Below, one piece after another: positions 44,451-55,726 of a DNA stretch of 64,000 nt. Numbering within the stretch: the stretch's first letter is position 1; each line of letters starts with the position of its first letter. Source of the stretch: Tridacna crocea (lineage: Eukaryota > Mollusca > Bivalvia > Cardiida > Cardiidae); the NCBI GenBank assembly GCA_943736015.1, contig OX031060.1:10119501-10183500 (forward strand), read 5' to 3'. The notes beneath the pieces are model-generated. The model was not told the DNA's origin. It made no database searches and saw only the letters and a program-made list of their open reading frames with translations. The position numbers and the translations under genes are program-made.

Positions 44451-44762
44451 CTCATTACCAAATGACAAAATTTTAGGTTTGTCCAAATTGAAAGCTGTGT
44501 TTGAATTGTAATAATTCTTCATGTGAAATCTGTTTAACTCTTTACCAAATGACAAAATTTTAGGTTTGTCCAAATTGAAAGCATTTGCAGATAACAAAAT
44601 CAGTGTGACTGAAAATTTGAAATTTGTTTTGTTAAGGGTAGAAAACATTGTGGGAAAAGGAGGAAATGCTGGTTACCAGCATTTTCTCCTTTTCCCACAA
44701 TGTTTTCTATAGGCGTCTTTCTGAGGGTCATCAAAAGTAGGGATTGTGTGGTAATGGGTTAA
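44448..44762 (+). repeat. A-element stub and complete A element (44533-44762)
   Basis: The stub (44448-44505) repeats the first ~50 bp of A. The complete copy has TTAA both sides and an unbroken hairpin apart from GGAGGAAATG. Confidence 0.85.
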
Positions 44763-44802
44763 ACCCAAACACAAACCAATCAATTTACCTACTCCATTCA
44801 AC

Positions 44803-45032
44803 CTGGGGGTCCTGCTTTGCTCGGTGATAAAGTGTAGGACTCACACTCTGGAGGCCACATGTTCGAGCCTCCCTGGAACCTCTGGGTTTTTGATGGGATT
44901 GTCTTTGGGCAAGCCACATCAGAGCCCCATCCCAGTATTATGTAAAACCCAGGAAATAAGTGCAGATGTGAGCTGTCATCGTGATAAGACTGAAATAATG
45001 TTGAAAGTAGCGTAAAACACCAATCATTCAAC
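44803..45032 (+). repeat. tRNA-derived SINE, second family
   Basis: GGTCCTGCTTTGCTCGGTGA head, CATGTTCGAGCCTCCCTGG B-box region, tail TGAGCTGTCATCGTGATAAG and AATAATGTTGAAAGTAGCGT. A tail fragment recurs at 56075-56172. Confidence 0.7.
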
Positions 45033-45154
45033 CTGATCCAGGTCAACATCATCTACATGAGTCAAAAACATTTTTTTTACTATCTGCATCGCACAGGAAT
45101 GCCTATGGCATATGTCTGGAATGGTCACAGAAATATTTCATATGGTATGTGTGA

Positions 45155-45807
45155 ATTAACTCTCTATCGCACAGGCCCGAGTTTTCATGACACTGAGTTC
45201 ACCTTTGAAAACATTACGGAAAAAGGAGAAAATGAAGGCAACTAGTATTTTCTCCTTTTCCCACAATGCTTTCTACTTTCCCAAATTTATATTTAAATTT
45301 ACTTTTAAATCTACTTTTACAAATTTCAGTTTATAAGCCACATTCAATTTGTTGAAAAATGCTTTGAATTTGGACCAGACTAAAATATTGTCATGTCTGC
45401 GCATGGCAAAATTTTTGACGAGTTTAAAATGAAAGCTCCCCCTCCCACAATTATTCCCGTTTTGTCTGTCTACCTAGGTAATTGAACCGAGACAGGCATT
45501 TCTGGGAAACAAACTCTTTGATTGATCAAATGATATGGCATTACAAAGGCTGAATTTCGGGATTTTCATTGGTAAGTGATGACTTTGGCACTGACCTTGT
45601 TCAGATGGAGCATAGTCGATAGATGTAAGAAGAACTAGTTAACCTATTACCTCACAATCCCTACTTTTGAGGACCATGAGAAAGAAGCTTTTAGAAAACA
45701 TTGTGGGAAAAGGAGAATATGCTGGTAACTAACATTTTTTTCCTTTTCCCACAATGTTTTCTCCCCTTCACAAAACAAATTTCAAATCTTCAGTCACTTT
45801 TATTTAT
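45155..45807 (-). repeat. Two A elements: 45155-45400 (diverged) and 45639-45807 (truncated right)
   Basis: The first has core GAAGGCAACTAG and an internal TTTAAATTTAC expansion. The second starts at TTAACCTATTACCTCAC and stops inside TCAGTCACTTTTATT. Confidence 0.75.
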
Positions 45808-45983
45808 ACTTAAATTCCATTACATAACAAACATGTAATAATTATTTTCAATAATGTCTTCCTCGGATGTTACGTTTGAATCCTTATCTGTGTTTTCCTG
45901 TATGTAAATGAGCAAATTGATCATCTAAAAATAGAATGTGTCTCCAGCCGGTGTCGACCTGGGCTGTAGCAAATCTCTAATTT

Positions 45984-46070
45984 CCCTTGTCTGCGCATGT
46001 CATATTCGCGCATGTCATATTCTTCGAAGATTCGAGTATTTATAGAATGCCATCTAGCGGGAGATAATGC
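45984..46070 (+). repeat. Family C micro-copy
   Basis: TTGTCTGCGCATGTCATATT, ATTCTTCGAAGATTCGAG and GAATGCCATCTAGCGGGAGA with the interior deleted. Confidence 0.75.
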
Positions 46071-46269
46071 TCTAATTTCTCGTGTTGCCGGACGGTGTTC
46101 GACTACTGGGGTTTTATGAATAAAATTAAAAGACTTTGGGAGTATTTATAAGGATGATTGTTTTGCACTTTTGTACAATTTTCGTCCCAAATTCTGAAGG
46201 GCCACCTTTAATTGACTGTATAGATGTATTCATGCCATGACCTCTTCGGTGTATTGTTATGGGTCACAG

Positions 46270-47330
46270 AGGTGCTCCCCTTTGCCAAAGCATGACCTTT
46301 AATATACTGTAGATAGTTGGGTTTAAAGGAGAAAGTGTTTGTGACCATCATTTTTTTTCCTTTTGCTCCAATGTTTTTGAAAATGGTTTGTTGCAAGATG
46401 CACAATATGCGTCTGAAACGGATGATAAATTGGACTCTTTACCAAATGACATATGTCTCTTTGTCATTTCGTCAATCTCACATCTCGGACCAGGAATTCC
46501 TTTGATGTCTGTCTTGAAATTATTTGTTGATGCTTTTGTAAGTTTCCAGAAAAGGGAGGTAATTAGATATTATATCCTCTTGTAATGAGAATATAGTGGT
46601 TTTAGATTTACAGATGATAATTCTAAGAAAGGCAAAAATAATCAAAGTACTGATAGTACTGAAGGCCAGGAAATTGAGGATACGAAACAACACATGAAGT
46701 CAATTTACAAACAGGTAGACGGACAGGGATACAAGCGGATTCCACTAAGCCCCTGGAATTCTTGGTTTTATCAGGAAATTTTGAACTGATACTAGAAAGC
46801 CAGAGCTAGGCATGTGCTCACAGTTATGGGGTGCTTGATAATGGCTTAGAATACTTAGTAATTTGTCGTGCTTGTAAACAATCCCAAGTCAAAATTGAAC
46901 CGTATTCAATCGGCGCAATACCAACTTTTGTTATCTAAATTTTTTGAGACATGTGATGTGTTGTAGACCTGAATGACTTTATTTTTTACATTTATGACGC
47001 AAAAACATATTTATTTTCATTGATTTCAATGAAATACATGTAAGATAGATATCAAGGTAAAATGTAATGAATAATAAAGATTGGAGTGATATGGCAGTTG
47101 GTCATGTTGTCTCTACCTTCCACAAGTCGATGAAATTTTGAACTGTTCATATTTGAAGGAAGTTGTAGATGAAAATCCAAAGTAGTTCTTCGTGTATATT
47201 GAAAAGTAAGATTTTGGGGAAATTGGGAGGAATTGCTTGTTACAAGCAAATTCTCTTTTAGCCAAAATATTTTCTCAATAAAATACTGTGAAAAGGTTGG
47301 ATTGTTTTAGGAAAACGATTAGGCTCGGTT
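46270..47330. other. Mostly unassigned, with decayed A and CTTG-core elements
   Basis: 46310-46400 keeps an A-like arm pair with a broken core. 47155-47320 contains GGGAGGAATTGCTTGTTACA and CAAGCAAATTCTC, a third symmetric hairpin type. Confidence 0.5.
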
Positions 47331-48370
47331 TTCCTATTTTACTTGCCTATTTTACGGACAAGTCACAGTGACTTGAGCTTCGATACTTATATCTACATAA
47401 TATAAAAAGACGTTAATCCTAATTCATAATCGTTGTCCAAAGACAACTTGTGTCAAGCCCGCGAACACTTGACTCTCAAGCTTGAGCTAGACCCTGGACC
47501 TGAATAAATGTTTCAAAGGGAACTTCTGCTCATGATGGAGAACAATGCATTATGCTAATTTATATCGGAATCTATCCAAAAATGTAAGAGTTATGGTTCG
47601 GACGAAAAATTGGCCTTCAATGTGGCCTTAATCTTGAAGTTACTTGAACAGATGTTTCAAATGCCACATCTAACCGTGATGGAGGTCAATTGTGCCAAAT
47701 TATTTTGAAATCCATCCACAACTGTAGAAGTTATGGACCGGAAATATTCGGATGCACACAAGTATTAGTCACAGGTATGTCATATGACACTAGTAGAGAG
47801 AGAGAGAGAGATGAAAAAAATACATTAAATGACAAGCGAACGACTGCAGAAAAAAATTATAAGCATTTATTTGGTTTCAAATCAAAGTCAATCAAAGACA
47901 TTTTTAAGAATCACACAGGTGTAATCTATTTGTGACAGGTGTAAAAGGTGTGAAATACATCCTATCAGTGTGAAATAGGCTGTATAAACAATGACAAAAC
48001 TACCAAATAACTCTTGGATAAAGGTAAATAATACACATAATGTACATACTAAAGACAACGAAATTTCAAAAATATTTTCATAGACAACTTGATTAACGAT
48101 ATGAAGGAAATTTGATGTTGGGGTCGATTTTTCTAAAATTCAATTTAGGGGCGATTTCACCGAAGAAATCGTCTCCGGGGGACGATTTCTCCGGAGTGAT
48201 AAACATAACACGGGCCAAGCAGTTTGGGGACGATTTCTCCAGGGGCCGATTTCTCCAGCATTCCGCTGAAGTACCCTAGATTTAGTCGATATACATAAGA
48301 AAAAGTGATAAACATAACACAGGCCAATATTCTATATGTAGTTTGCTTTATTTACAATCGCATTTTAGCG
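47331..48370. other. Diverged interspersed repeats
   Basis: 47470-47740 has two copies of a ~160-bp unit (GAACAGATGTTTCAAA / GTTATGG-CGGA, ATCCATCCA). 48150-48260 is a small foldback of GGGACGATTTCTCC words. GTGATAAACATAACACGGGC at 48196 recurs at 48305. Confidence 0.5.
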
Positions 48371-48511
48371 GAGACGTGTTTTGTGACACACATGTCCAAA
48401 TGTCAACACAACGTTATAGACAAACTCCGAGCAGAGTCGTCGTTCGTTAATCTCACCATACCTGAATGTGTGAATGATCCGGAGTGCAAGAGAGAGCGTT
48501 ATAGATATTAA
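48371..48511 (+). CDS. Exon-like ORF with a conserved Cys-containing segment, unidentified
   Basis: A pyrimidine-rich stretch ending in TTTTAG precedes a frame encoding ETCFVTHMSKCQHN, then VIDKLRAESSFVNL and PECVNDPECKRERYRY before a stop. Parts of it recur at about 12340-12376 and 12885-12915, where the DNA for LRAESSFV and NDPECKRE is conserved but split by a ~507-bp insertion. Recurrence suggests either a multicopy gene family or a repeat that once coded. There is no known domain I can name. Confidence 0.3.
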   Translation, partial: ETCFVTHMSKCQHNVIDKLRAESSFVNLTIPECVNDPECKRERYRY

Positions 48512-49097
48512 CCGTATATAGCGCGTAAGAATACACAACTGCCGGATAAAGCCAAGTTCATGAGGTTACGCCTTTATTAGGTTAGTGTTAATGACAAAAA
48601 CGGGATAAAAAACACACAGTCGTCAGTTATTAAAGGATTGTAATACCCTTGCAATTCCATGGCATTTTGCAGATGAAAGCTTTGAGGAAAGGAAAGCATT
48701 CACACCGTGTGATAACCAATCTCTGTATATACTTGGGAAACTAGTTGTTTTGGCGGACTCAGCGATATAGAGTGGACACACCGTCCAACATTTTTGTCTG
48801 AATAGGCAGCTTACGATCCCTATAGGCAAAGGAATCCCTTGAGAGGGATTCCCTGGCCTAAAAAGTGGCTCAGACTTTTGGTGAAAGTAGTACAATAATA
48901 CTCATTTTCAACCTTAGCAAATTTTGTAGGATAATATTACAGTGGAAATAGCTGTTTTCTATTCAAGTGTTGCCCATGATCCAAGAATGTGTCTTATTAT
49001 TTTGTGTGTCATGGAAAAAATGGCTAAGGTAATAGGTGTAGTTTGTTTTCAAAATTCTTTCCGTTCTCTGATTGTACTACTTCAGTGACGAGGTGCT
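48512..49097. other. Unassigned sequence
   Basis: A minus-strand 90-codon frame at 48623-48895 is unrecognised; it holds a short GGGATTCCCT/AAGGAATCCC inverted pair. Confidence 0.4.
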
Positions 49098-49415
49098 GGT
49101 CGTTGTCTGCGCATGTCATATTCTTCAAAGATTAGACCAGTCTCCTATGACGCATCACCGATACCATATGCTAGGGAAAAGTAGGGCTTCCACTGAAGCT
49201 ATTAACCAAGCCTCTAGGGGTTGTTTTAATAAATTACTGGTGCATAAGTTACATGATAGCTGATCATAGCTCATTGAATCACACCAGGTAGCGTTTTATT
49301 GAGTAAGTGTTTATTTTAGTTTGAAATTCAAAGTAACGGTTGTCGGGTAGGAAAGTAATCCGGTACTGCACCCAGAATGCCCAAATTAGATAGATGTGTA
49401 TTTGTGGGGGTATTT
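49098..49415 (+). repeat. Family C element with the empty TTAA site
   Basis: TTGTCTGCGCATGTCATATT start, CCCAAATTAGATAGATGTGT near the end. At 49226-49229 it has a single TTAA where the 29.97-kb copy carries the B element. Confidence 0.8.
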
Positions 49416-49765
49416 GTCAGCTTTTGGACAATTCTAGGCCGAACTGATCTTGATTTGTAGTCTGCAAATCTTTTCAATATGGATGGACCGAGTCTTGTTA
49501 GCACAGATAGTAACATACAGGGCTGGAGCCAAGCTCGGCTGGTTTCTGTGCAAGGATTGATGATAGTCGTTGCGACAAGATTCATTTGTCTCTCACAGCT
49601 GGTCATTGTTTTAATGATGGTTATGTGGGAAGAAGCTAGTTGCTTGCAGCAATATTGTGCGAAGTACCGGAACGCATTGATAGGTGCACTGGCCTCTGCT
49701 ATAAATAAGGTAAATAATGTTGAAAACGGCGAGCAACTGATTGTATGACGTTTAATAGTGGAATG

Positions 49766-49983
49766 TAAACTCTTTACCAAACGGCAAAATTTTCGACTTG
49801 TCCAAATTGAAAGCATTTGCAAACGACAAAATAAACCTGAATCAAAATTTGAAATTTGACTTTTAAGGGGTGGAAAACCTTGTGGGAAAAGGAGAAAATG
49901 CTGGTAAGCATTTTCTCCTTTTCCCACAAGGTTTTCAGAAGGCTTCTTCCTTTTGGTCGAAAATAACAGGAATTTGGTTCTAA
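49766..49983 (+). repeat. Family A element with shortened loop
   Basis: CTCTTTACCAAACGGCAAAA start; loop GCTGGTAAGC (deletion of CCA); arms otherwise perfect. Confidence 0.8.
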
Positions 49984-50147
49984 GCTGTCCGTTAAGGAGA
50001 TATTAAAACCAAAAACATAACATTGAAATAGCAATATTTCTACTCCCAAATTGAAAATCTTATTTTAGTTATTATTCAGTAGGATAAGGGTTAATATTTT
50101 ATCACGAGAAAATTCCATTCGGCATACCTCGGGTGATAGGAGCCACC

Positions 50148-50512
50148 ATATCCCATTATCTCCCGCTAGATGGCATTCTATAAATACTCATCTATCTAAT
50201 TTGGGCATCCTGGGTACAGAACCGAACCACTTTCCTACGCGACAACCATTACTTTGAATTTCAAACTAAAATAAACATTTACTCAATAAAACGCTACCTC
50301 GTGCAATTCAATCAGCTATGATCAGCAGTATAGAGGAATCCGGAACTAAAGCAGGTCTCATTTCTCCTCAAACGTATTGATAAAAGCTATTTTCTACATT
50401 GTTACTTTATAGAGCGTAATATTACAGTCAGCCCGCTTTTGGGGCTAGTGATGCGTCATATAAGACAGTCGAATCTTCGAAGAATATGACATGCGCAGAC
50501 AACGCACCATAT
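50148..50512 (-). repeat. Family C element, best reference copy
   Basis: ATTATCTCCCGCTAGATGGC start, GTCGAATCTTCGAAGAATAT and GACATGCGCAGACAAC end, ~365 bp, no coding capacity. Confidence 0.8.
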
Positions 50513-50747
50513 CCTTTAGATGTAGGTACGGAATCGGCCGAGTTGTGACGAGTGGAGAAAATACCCCGTTGAAGGGCTCTTGCTGGCATCCTGATGGTCT
50601 TCCTGCTGGATATCTCATCTAGCGTTGAGGCTGGTTAAACTTGAGGATTGTGGGAACCCAAAATTTTTTTCCAGGCACGGTGTGATAGAGAACATCGTGT
50701 GTATAAGTAGCTTTGGCAACATTCTGACCTGGGTGGTTCAGTACTTC

Positions 50748-50929
50748 TCAGTTATATGTATTGCAAGTTTCGATAACCAGTAAGACGAGAACGATTGCAG
50801 CCAGGATCCCTCCGACCCCTGTGAGGATCAAAGAATAAGGCAACAAAAAGGGACTCCTTGCCCCTAGAGTCGTATGTGCAGTTAAAACATAATTGCCGAA
50901 CTTACCGGAAGCTACACGCGCCATTACGC
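50748..50929 (-). CDS. Claudin-like four-TM protein, terminal exon (residues 152-211)
   Basis: The acceptor TTGCATTTCAG opens a 182-nt exon. Two nt complete Cys152, then 59 codons and TGA follow. It finishes TM3, gives a short second extracellular loop (GKFGNYVLTAHTTLGARS) and TM4 (about 180-204, with LPYSLILTGVGG) and ends in the polar tail ETCNTYN. A second GTAAGT lies inside it at 50901-50906; using it would remove TM4, so I read through it. I found no canonical AATAAA in the next few hundred bases. Intron 2 (50930-52425) holds two E hairpins and the ORFs described at 51330-51790. Confidence 0.68.
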
Positions 50930-51069
50930 CTGAAATGCAAAAGAAAAAATCACTAAAGAAAGTTACGGATGTATGTTGGCTGAAATAAGTTTTAGTATTT
51001 GCCTATACAACAATTTCTATACTTCCTTCTACTCAAGTATAAGCTTCATACGGAAATAAAATATCGAAT

Positions 51070-51208
51070 CGTCGGTTTACTTCAAAAACCTCGTAACTAT
51101 AGCTTGTAACAAGCTGTAGTTACGAGGTTTTTGAAGTAAACTAACGAAAACCTCGTAACTATAGCTTGTAAAAAGCTGTAGTTACGAGGTTTTTTTTTAA
51201 GTAAACCG
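51070..51208. repeat. Double family E hairpin
   Basis: Two hairpins share an outer TCGTCGGTTTACTTC / AAGTAAACCGACGA frame: one complete, then a second ACCTCGTAACTATAGCTTG unit. It lies in intron 2 of the claudin-like gene. Confidence 0.85.
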
Positions 51209-51417
51209 ACGAAATATTGTTCTAAATATGGTAAGATCCGGTATCCTTCGAGCAGAATATGTAATGGTTTGTGATTGGATTGGTCAGTACCTCATGCTAC
51301 TTCTAAAAACGAAGCATGTTACTGCCGATTCAACCAGTGTTTATTTCTATTATCATTTTCCAGTATGTAAATAATTGCAATATTTTGTGGACGAAAGTTC
51401 TAAGAATGATATAAAAA

Positions 51418-51760
51418 GGAATATTGCATTTAAGTAAACTATCCTTGCTTCTTACTGCGTGAGAGTGTTTTGACATCACACCCGGCTTTCGGTCTGGCGC
51501 GACTTCAAATTTTCTCACGCTGCTTGCAGCATATACAAGCACCAAGAATGTAACTGCGACATAACGGTACATTGGCTATGCGTGTAAAAAACCTTGTGAT
51601 ACAGAACTATCTTCCCCGCTGCTGCGACTGCAGTCTTCCTGGGATTCATTGGTGATTTGTAATTACATAATCTTGATTTGATCCCTTCTGTTGGCGCCGG
51701 TGGTATGTGAATACCCTTGGGTGAAATCGTATTCCACGTCAGTGAGACTGATGCTAAGGA
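51418..51760 (-). other. Possible extra exon or small secreted peptide within intron 2 of the claudin-like gene
   Basis: Two overlapping minus-strand frames look weakly coding. One starts at the ATG at 51572: MYRYVAVTFLVLVYAASS followed by a basic, polar stretch containing VAPDRKPGV and SHAVRSKDSLLK, resembling a signal peptide plus secreted peptide. The other, further upstream, follows a possible acceptor (CGGGCTTTTAG) and reads MVSLASVSLTWN followed by a Pro/Lys-rich stretch. Neither is needed to complete the four-TM gene, and joining either to exon 2 or exon 3 gives no better reading. It could be chance. Confidence 0.2.
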
Positions 51761-52425
51761 AACCATAACTAAAAGCCCGAAGACGGTCAAAGGTAAACAA
51801 TGCGAGTGTTCATATGCACTTGAATTTAAATGTTTTCATTGGGAATTGCAATTTTTGTGGAAGATGACAATTTGTTATTGAACGGTCGGTCAAAGTATTA
51901 GTCGCTGGTAAAACTAAAAAAAATTAAAGCTTAACAAAAATTTGCCAAGTCGGTCTATCGTTTATTTACTTTTTGTTTGAAATGAATTTTCCTGCCAGCA
52001 GAAATGGCAGTTAAATGGCGCGATTTAAATCTAAATTCAATTTAACAACCAGATTGTGTAACCTTTGTCCGTCTTCTTGCCTTTAATTAAGTTGTCCATC
52101 AATTGTGTGGTACCCATAAAAGTGCTATTGAACGTGGCATACTGATACATGTACCTCCCAGTTCAAAGAAACACGGCCGCTGAACCAACTTTAATTAACG
52201 TTCAGATTGCTTAGCACTTTTACGGAAGGTGTAGATCAATACCAAACTTTCAAAAATAGCAGTCTGAACTTGGAAACACTTTTCGATTAGGTAAGATTAT
52301 TTTTAACAAAGATACATGTAATTCTAAAATCTTCTGTCATGTACATGCATTTAGAATGCACATGATATCGACGTCCTTTGTTAAAAGTTCTTAGTTTGTC
52401 AAGATATAAAGAATTCTATACTTAC

Positions 52426-52587
52426 AACTAAGGAATGTACTAAAATTGGCTAAAACTAAAACAGACTTCCGGCTGCTATTTGTAGGATTTTTATGACAAA
52501 CCAGCATCAGAATGAAAACGATGGCTAGAAACATTGATATTATTCCTATAATCATCTCAGCTCTGTATTCGCTCATTGTTAGACTAA
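52426..52587 (-). CDS. Claudin-like four-TM protein, exon 2 (residues 98-151)
   Basis: A pyrimidine-rich acceptor (TTTTTTCCAG) opens the exon and the donor is TT|GTAAGTAT. Its length is 162 nt: 2 nt complete the codon split with exon 1, 53 codons follow, and 1 nt is left over. It encodes SLTMSEYRAE and then TM2 (residues 109-128, ending in Cys), a short polar loop with KNPTNSSRK, and the start of TM3 (about 139-151). The phases agree on both sides (1 in, 1 out). That is the main reason to believe the model, because the translated segment is too short to recognise by similarity alone. Confidence 0.68.
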
Positions 52588-52779
52588 CTGGAAAAAAAAG
52601 AAAGAAGTATAATTACCAGTTCTGGGCTGCTGCCCTGGATTGTCTTGCTTAAGGACACTAATATGAAAAGCTGAGTCGTTCGAACTGCTGCTACGCTGCT
52701 CTCTGAAGTTTACCAGCTCCCGAAAACAGAGACAACGAATATCAAAGAACAAAATCCCGGTATCAAGTGAAGTGTTCCG

Positions 52780-53135
52780 TTGTAAGCGCATGTCATATTC
52801 TCCGAAGATTCGACCTGTCTTATATGACGCGTCACTCCCCCCAATTTGTGGGGGGGGGGGGGGGATTGTAGTAATACGTGCTATAAAGTGGCAATGGAGA
52901 AAATGGCTTTTATTAATACGTTTGAGGCAAAATCATGCCTGTTTTAGCTCCAGATTTCCCTAAACTGCTGATCTTGGCTGAATGAATCGCCCCAGGTAGC
53001 GTTTTATTGAGTAAACGTTTATTTTAGTTTGAAAATCAAAATAGTGGTTGTCGCGTACAAAAGTAGTCCGGTTCTGTACCCAGCATCCCCAAATTAGATA
53101 GATCTGCATTTGTACAATGCCATCTAGCGCGAGTT
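52780..53135 (+). repeat. Family C element with a 17-G run
   Basis: GCATGTCATATTCTCCGAAG start, GCCATCTAGCGCGAGTTAAC end; the G-run at ~52848 replaces part of the left interior. Lies in intron 1 of the claudin-like gene. Confidence 0.75.
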
Positions 53136-53209
53136 AACGAGAAGTTTTCACCTGCAACCTGCGCAAAAACGCAGACTTTTGGGGACGGCACGGGGACCTT
53201 TCATTACAC

Positions 53210-53500
53210 AGTTGTAAAATGTAGGTTATTCACGAACAAAATTTGAGCAAGTTTTACGTAAAGTCTATAGTATATAGCACTTGGCATCAATCTGCCACCA
53301 GATACATGAAAACTTTCAAGTTTTACGTAACTAAAGTAAAATGGTATCATTCTGCGACGAGATACATAAAAAGTATCAAGTTTTACGTAACTATAGTATA
53401 ATGACATTAATCTGCAACGAGACACAATCCATCATGATAGTTTTCATGTATCTCGTAGCAGATTAATGCTACTATACTATAGTTACGTGAGACTTATGCA
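53210..53500. repeat. ~60-bp tandem repeat ending in a foldback
   Basis: Three units of AAGTTTTACGTAACTATAGT / ATTAATCTGCNACGAGATAC followed by an inverted unit (GTATCTCGTAGCAGATTAAT). Confidence 0.8.
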
Positions 53501-53807
53501 CATTTTGTTCGTAACTGCCTCGGTGAAACGGGGCCCTGGTTTCTAGCCTCAGATGACGACGCACTTGACCCGTAGGAGTGTCTGTGGGCAAAGGACTTTA
53601 AACCCTAGTCAAGTAGTAGTGAAATCCGGGATATACACAATATTGTTGTGACCTATCACGCAAAAACTGACCATCTGGGAATTCTGTACATCAATTAGGT
53701 GAAAACAGATCAACGATAGGGCAAGTCAGTTTAAGTTGCTGATTCGAAAATGATTGTACAACAAGGTACAATGACAACTCTTCATACAGAAAATTTCATT
53801 AAAGCGA

Positions 53808-53876
53808 AAAATGTGAACCCTGGTCAGCCTGCGCAATTCGCGCAGTCTAACCAGGTTTGACACTTTTCGCAGTTCC
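53808..53876. repeat. Family G hairpin
   Basis: ACCCTGGTCAGCCTGCGCAA / CGCGCAGTCTAACCAGG, flanked by AAAATGTG and CACTTTTCGCAG. Confidence 0.75.
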
Positions 53877-53943
53877 AAGAATATCCCCTTTTGGTTGATG
53901 GGTCACATGTGTATGTGAGCAATCACTGTGGTCTAACAGAAAT

Positions 53944-54215
53944 AAGCCCGCCCGGGTGGCTCAGTGGTGAGCTTGTTGGACTCATGACCTGGTGGTTGTG
54001 AGTTCGATACCCGGTTGAGGCGAACTTTCTTGCCGGCGTATTTTCGCCTCTCATCCCTGCTGAAACATGTGAGAAAAGTAGTCGGTGGCTTTGGAAAGAA
54101 AGTTGTGTTAGTACCGGTTTGAGTAAGCAAGGAGACACATGTGCGTCACCGACCGCCATGATATGACCTTAGCTGTTAAAGTGGCGTTAAACCCCAATAC
54201 AACCAACCAACTATC
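53944..54215 (+). repeat. tRNA-derived SINE, well preserved
   Basis: GCCCGGGTGGCTCAGTGGTG head, B-box GAGTTCGATACCCGG, GTGAGAAAAGTAGTCGGTGG, tail GATATGACCTTAGCTGTTAA and AACCCCAATACAACCAACCA. Confidence 0.85.
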
Positions 54216-54574
54216 AGAAATAATGATGAAAGCGGCTTTAAACACCATTCAATCGACCGATTGCTTACAGACGGATCCTCAAGAGGTAATCAAAATTTAA
54301 TAGCTCGCTGAAAACTTCTCCCATTCCCCTTTTTTACACAGAGATGAGATCAGAAAAATCTGTCACAGAGCACTTAATTTCCAACTGAGATAACATTGTA
54401 TTTGTTGTTGTTATTGTTGTTACGATAAAAAAAAAGCCAGGTCCCTTTAGTATGTTGTTTACAGTAATATCATGATTGTTTATAAAACCTAAGTTTTCGC
54501 ACAGACTTTTATCAATCAATCCGTTCGATTCATATTCTGGAACATCACGAGCAAAAAAAAAAACCAAATAAACG

Positions 54575-54800
54575 GGGAGACGAGCAAGAGAAAAAAGGCA
54601 AGGACGAAGAAAGAAAGAAAGAAAAGAAAGAGAGACGGACGGTGGGAGAGAGGGAGGAACGAAGGTTGCAAGCTAGAGAGCAAGGAAAGTATGGAGGTAG
54701 GAGGGAAAGAAGGGATTGTGGCGGGAAGGATGAAGGGAGGGAAGGAGAAAAAGGAAAGAGAAAAAGGAAGGGAAAAAAGACAGAAAGAAAAAATGGAAGA
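54575..54800. repeat. Purine tract (GGAA/GAAAG-rich)
   Basis: Over 200 bp of nearly pure A/G on the plus strand, starting right after the exon 1 donor of the claudin-like gene. Frames across it (F/S/L-rich or E/K/R-rich) are composition artefacts. Confidence 0.85.
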
Positions 54801-54806
54801 CCCTAC

Positions 54807-55098
54807 CTGTCGGCCCAAAAAATTCTTCGACAGAAAGCGTTTTACAAACATCGTTGATGCAAGATTTCACCCACCACAGCCCCACAGATCTGTGTACATG
54901 AATCTTGATCCCAACGATCCCGACCATCCAACCAGGGGTCACACATCCAACTATTTGAAATATAAAGGCTAAGATCCCTATGACAGTCGCAGGTATCAAC
55001 ATTCGGGTTGTAATTCCTCCAGATTCACGATCGGCCTCTGGCATGGTTGATACGTCAGTTAGCGTTTGATGACTGGTTAGATGTTTTCTACTATTCAT
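54807..55098 (-). CDS. Claudin-like four-TM protein, exon 1 (residues 1-97)
   Basis: The exon starts at a true ATG. It encodes a ~32-residue hydrophilic N-terminus, TM1 at about 33-53 and a first extracellular loop with W57, GLWW at 73-76 and cysteines 80 and 85. W...GLW...C...C is the first-loop signature of the PMP22/EMP/claudin superfamily. The exon is 292 nt and ends at ACAG|GTAGGG, leaving phase 1. The frame runs on into a purine-rich intron (a CT tract on this strand), giving a spurious F/S/L-rich tail if unspliced. Joined to exons 2 and 3 it gives a 211-residue protein, a typical length. Function (junctional, signalling or channel-accessory) cannot be assigned. A type A element at 55238-55458 lies just upstream of the start. 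Confidence 0.72.
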
Positions 55099-55237
55099 AG
55101 TATACTAGTCAAAATTTGCTATGGATCACCCTAAAACAATAACTCTAAATATATATGTGGCATGCATCATGTATGGTTTTACAACAAGTTACATTGCCAC
55201 ACTGAGCAATAAAATGACAGGTGGAAATGGATCTTTA

Positions 55238-55458
55238 AGCCTTTACCTCACAATGCCGACTGTTAAAGACACTGAGAAAGAAGCCTTTGGAAAACATTGT
55301 TGGAAAAGGAGAAAATGCTGGATACCAGCATTTTCTCCTTTTTCAACAATGTTTTCTACCCTATTACAGACAGTTTAGTGCACATTGCATTTAGTTTTTG
55401 GTCAGCAAATGCTTTCAACTTGGACAAATCTAGAGTTTTACAGTATGGTAAAAAGTTT
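55238..55458 (-). repeat. Family A element upstream of the claudin-like gene
   Basis: CCTTTACCTCACAATGCCGA start; core GCTGGATACCAGC; end TACAGTATGGTAAAAAG. Confidence 0.8.
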
Positions 55459-55726
55459 ATGCAGAACTGTTGTAACTTATAAACCCATACAGAAATATGT
55501 AAGTGATCCCTATCAAAGTTTGAGTAGTATATTTGTTTGGTTATACTTTGCATGTGTATTCATCTGTCACTTTCTTGCAAACGATTTATCTTTTTGCAAC
55601 TATTGAGTGATTGTGTAACGAATACATAGTCATTCATTCTTGTAGCTATATTCCAGTTTATCACAGATTTAAATATAGCATTTTTTTCTTACAAGCAAAA
55701 AACCACGATAGTGTAGCTCCTCAAAC

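Noticed and set aside
49328-49927. 199-codon minus frame
   Set aside because: Its N-terminal part is A-element sequence (MGKGENAYQHFLLF) and its C-terminal end is family C; the middle has no recognisable domain or splice support.
54516-54857. F/S/L-rich and E/K/R-rich frames
   Set aside because: Translation of the purine tract in intron 1 of the claudin-like gene.
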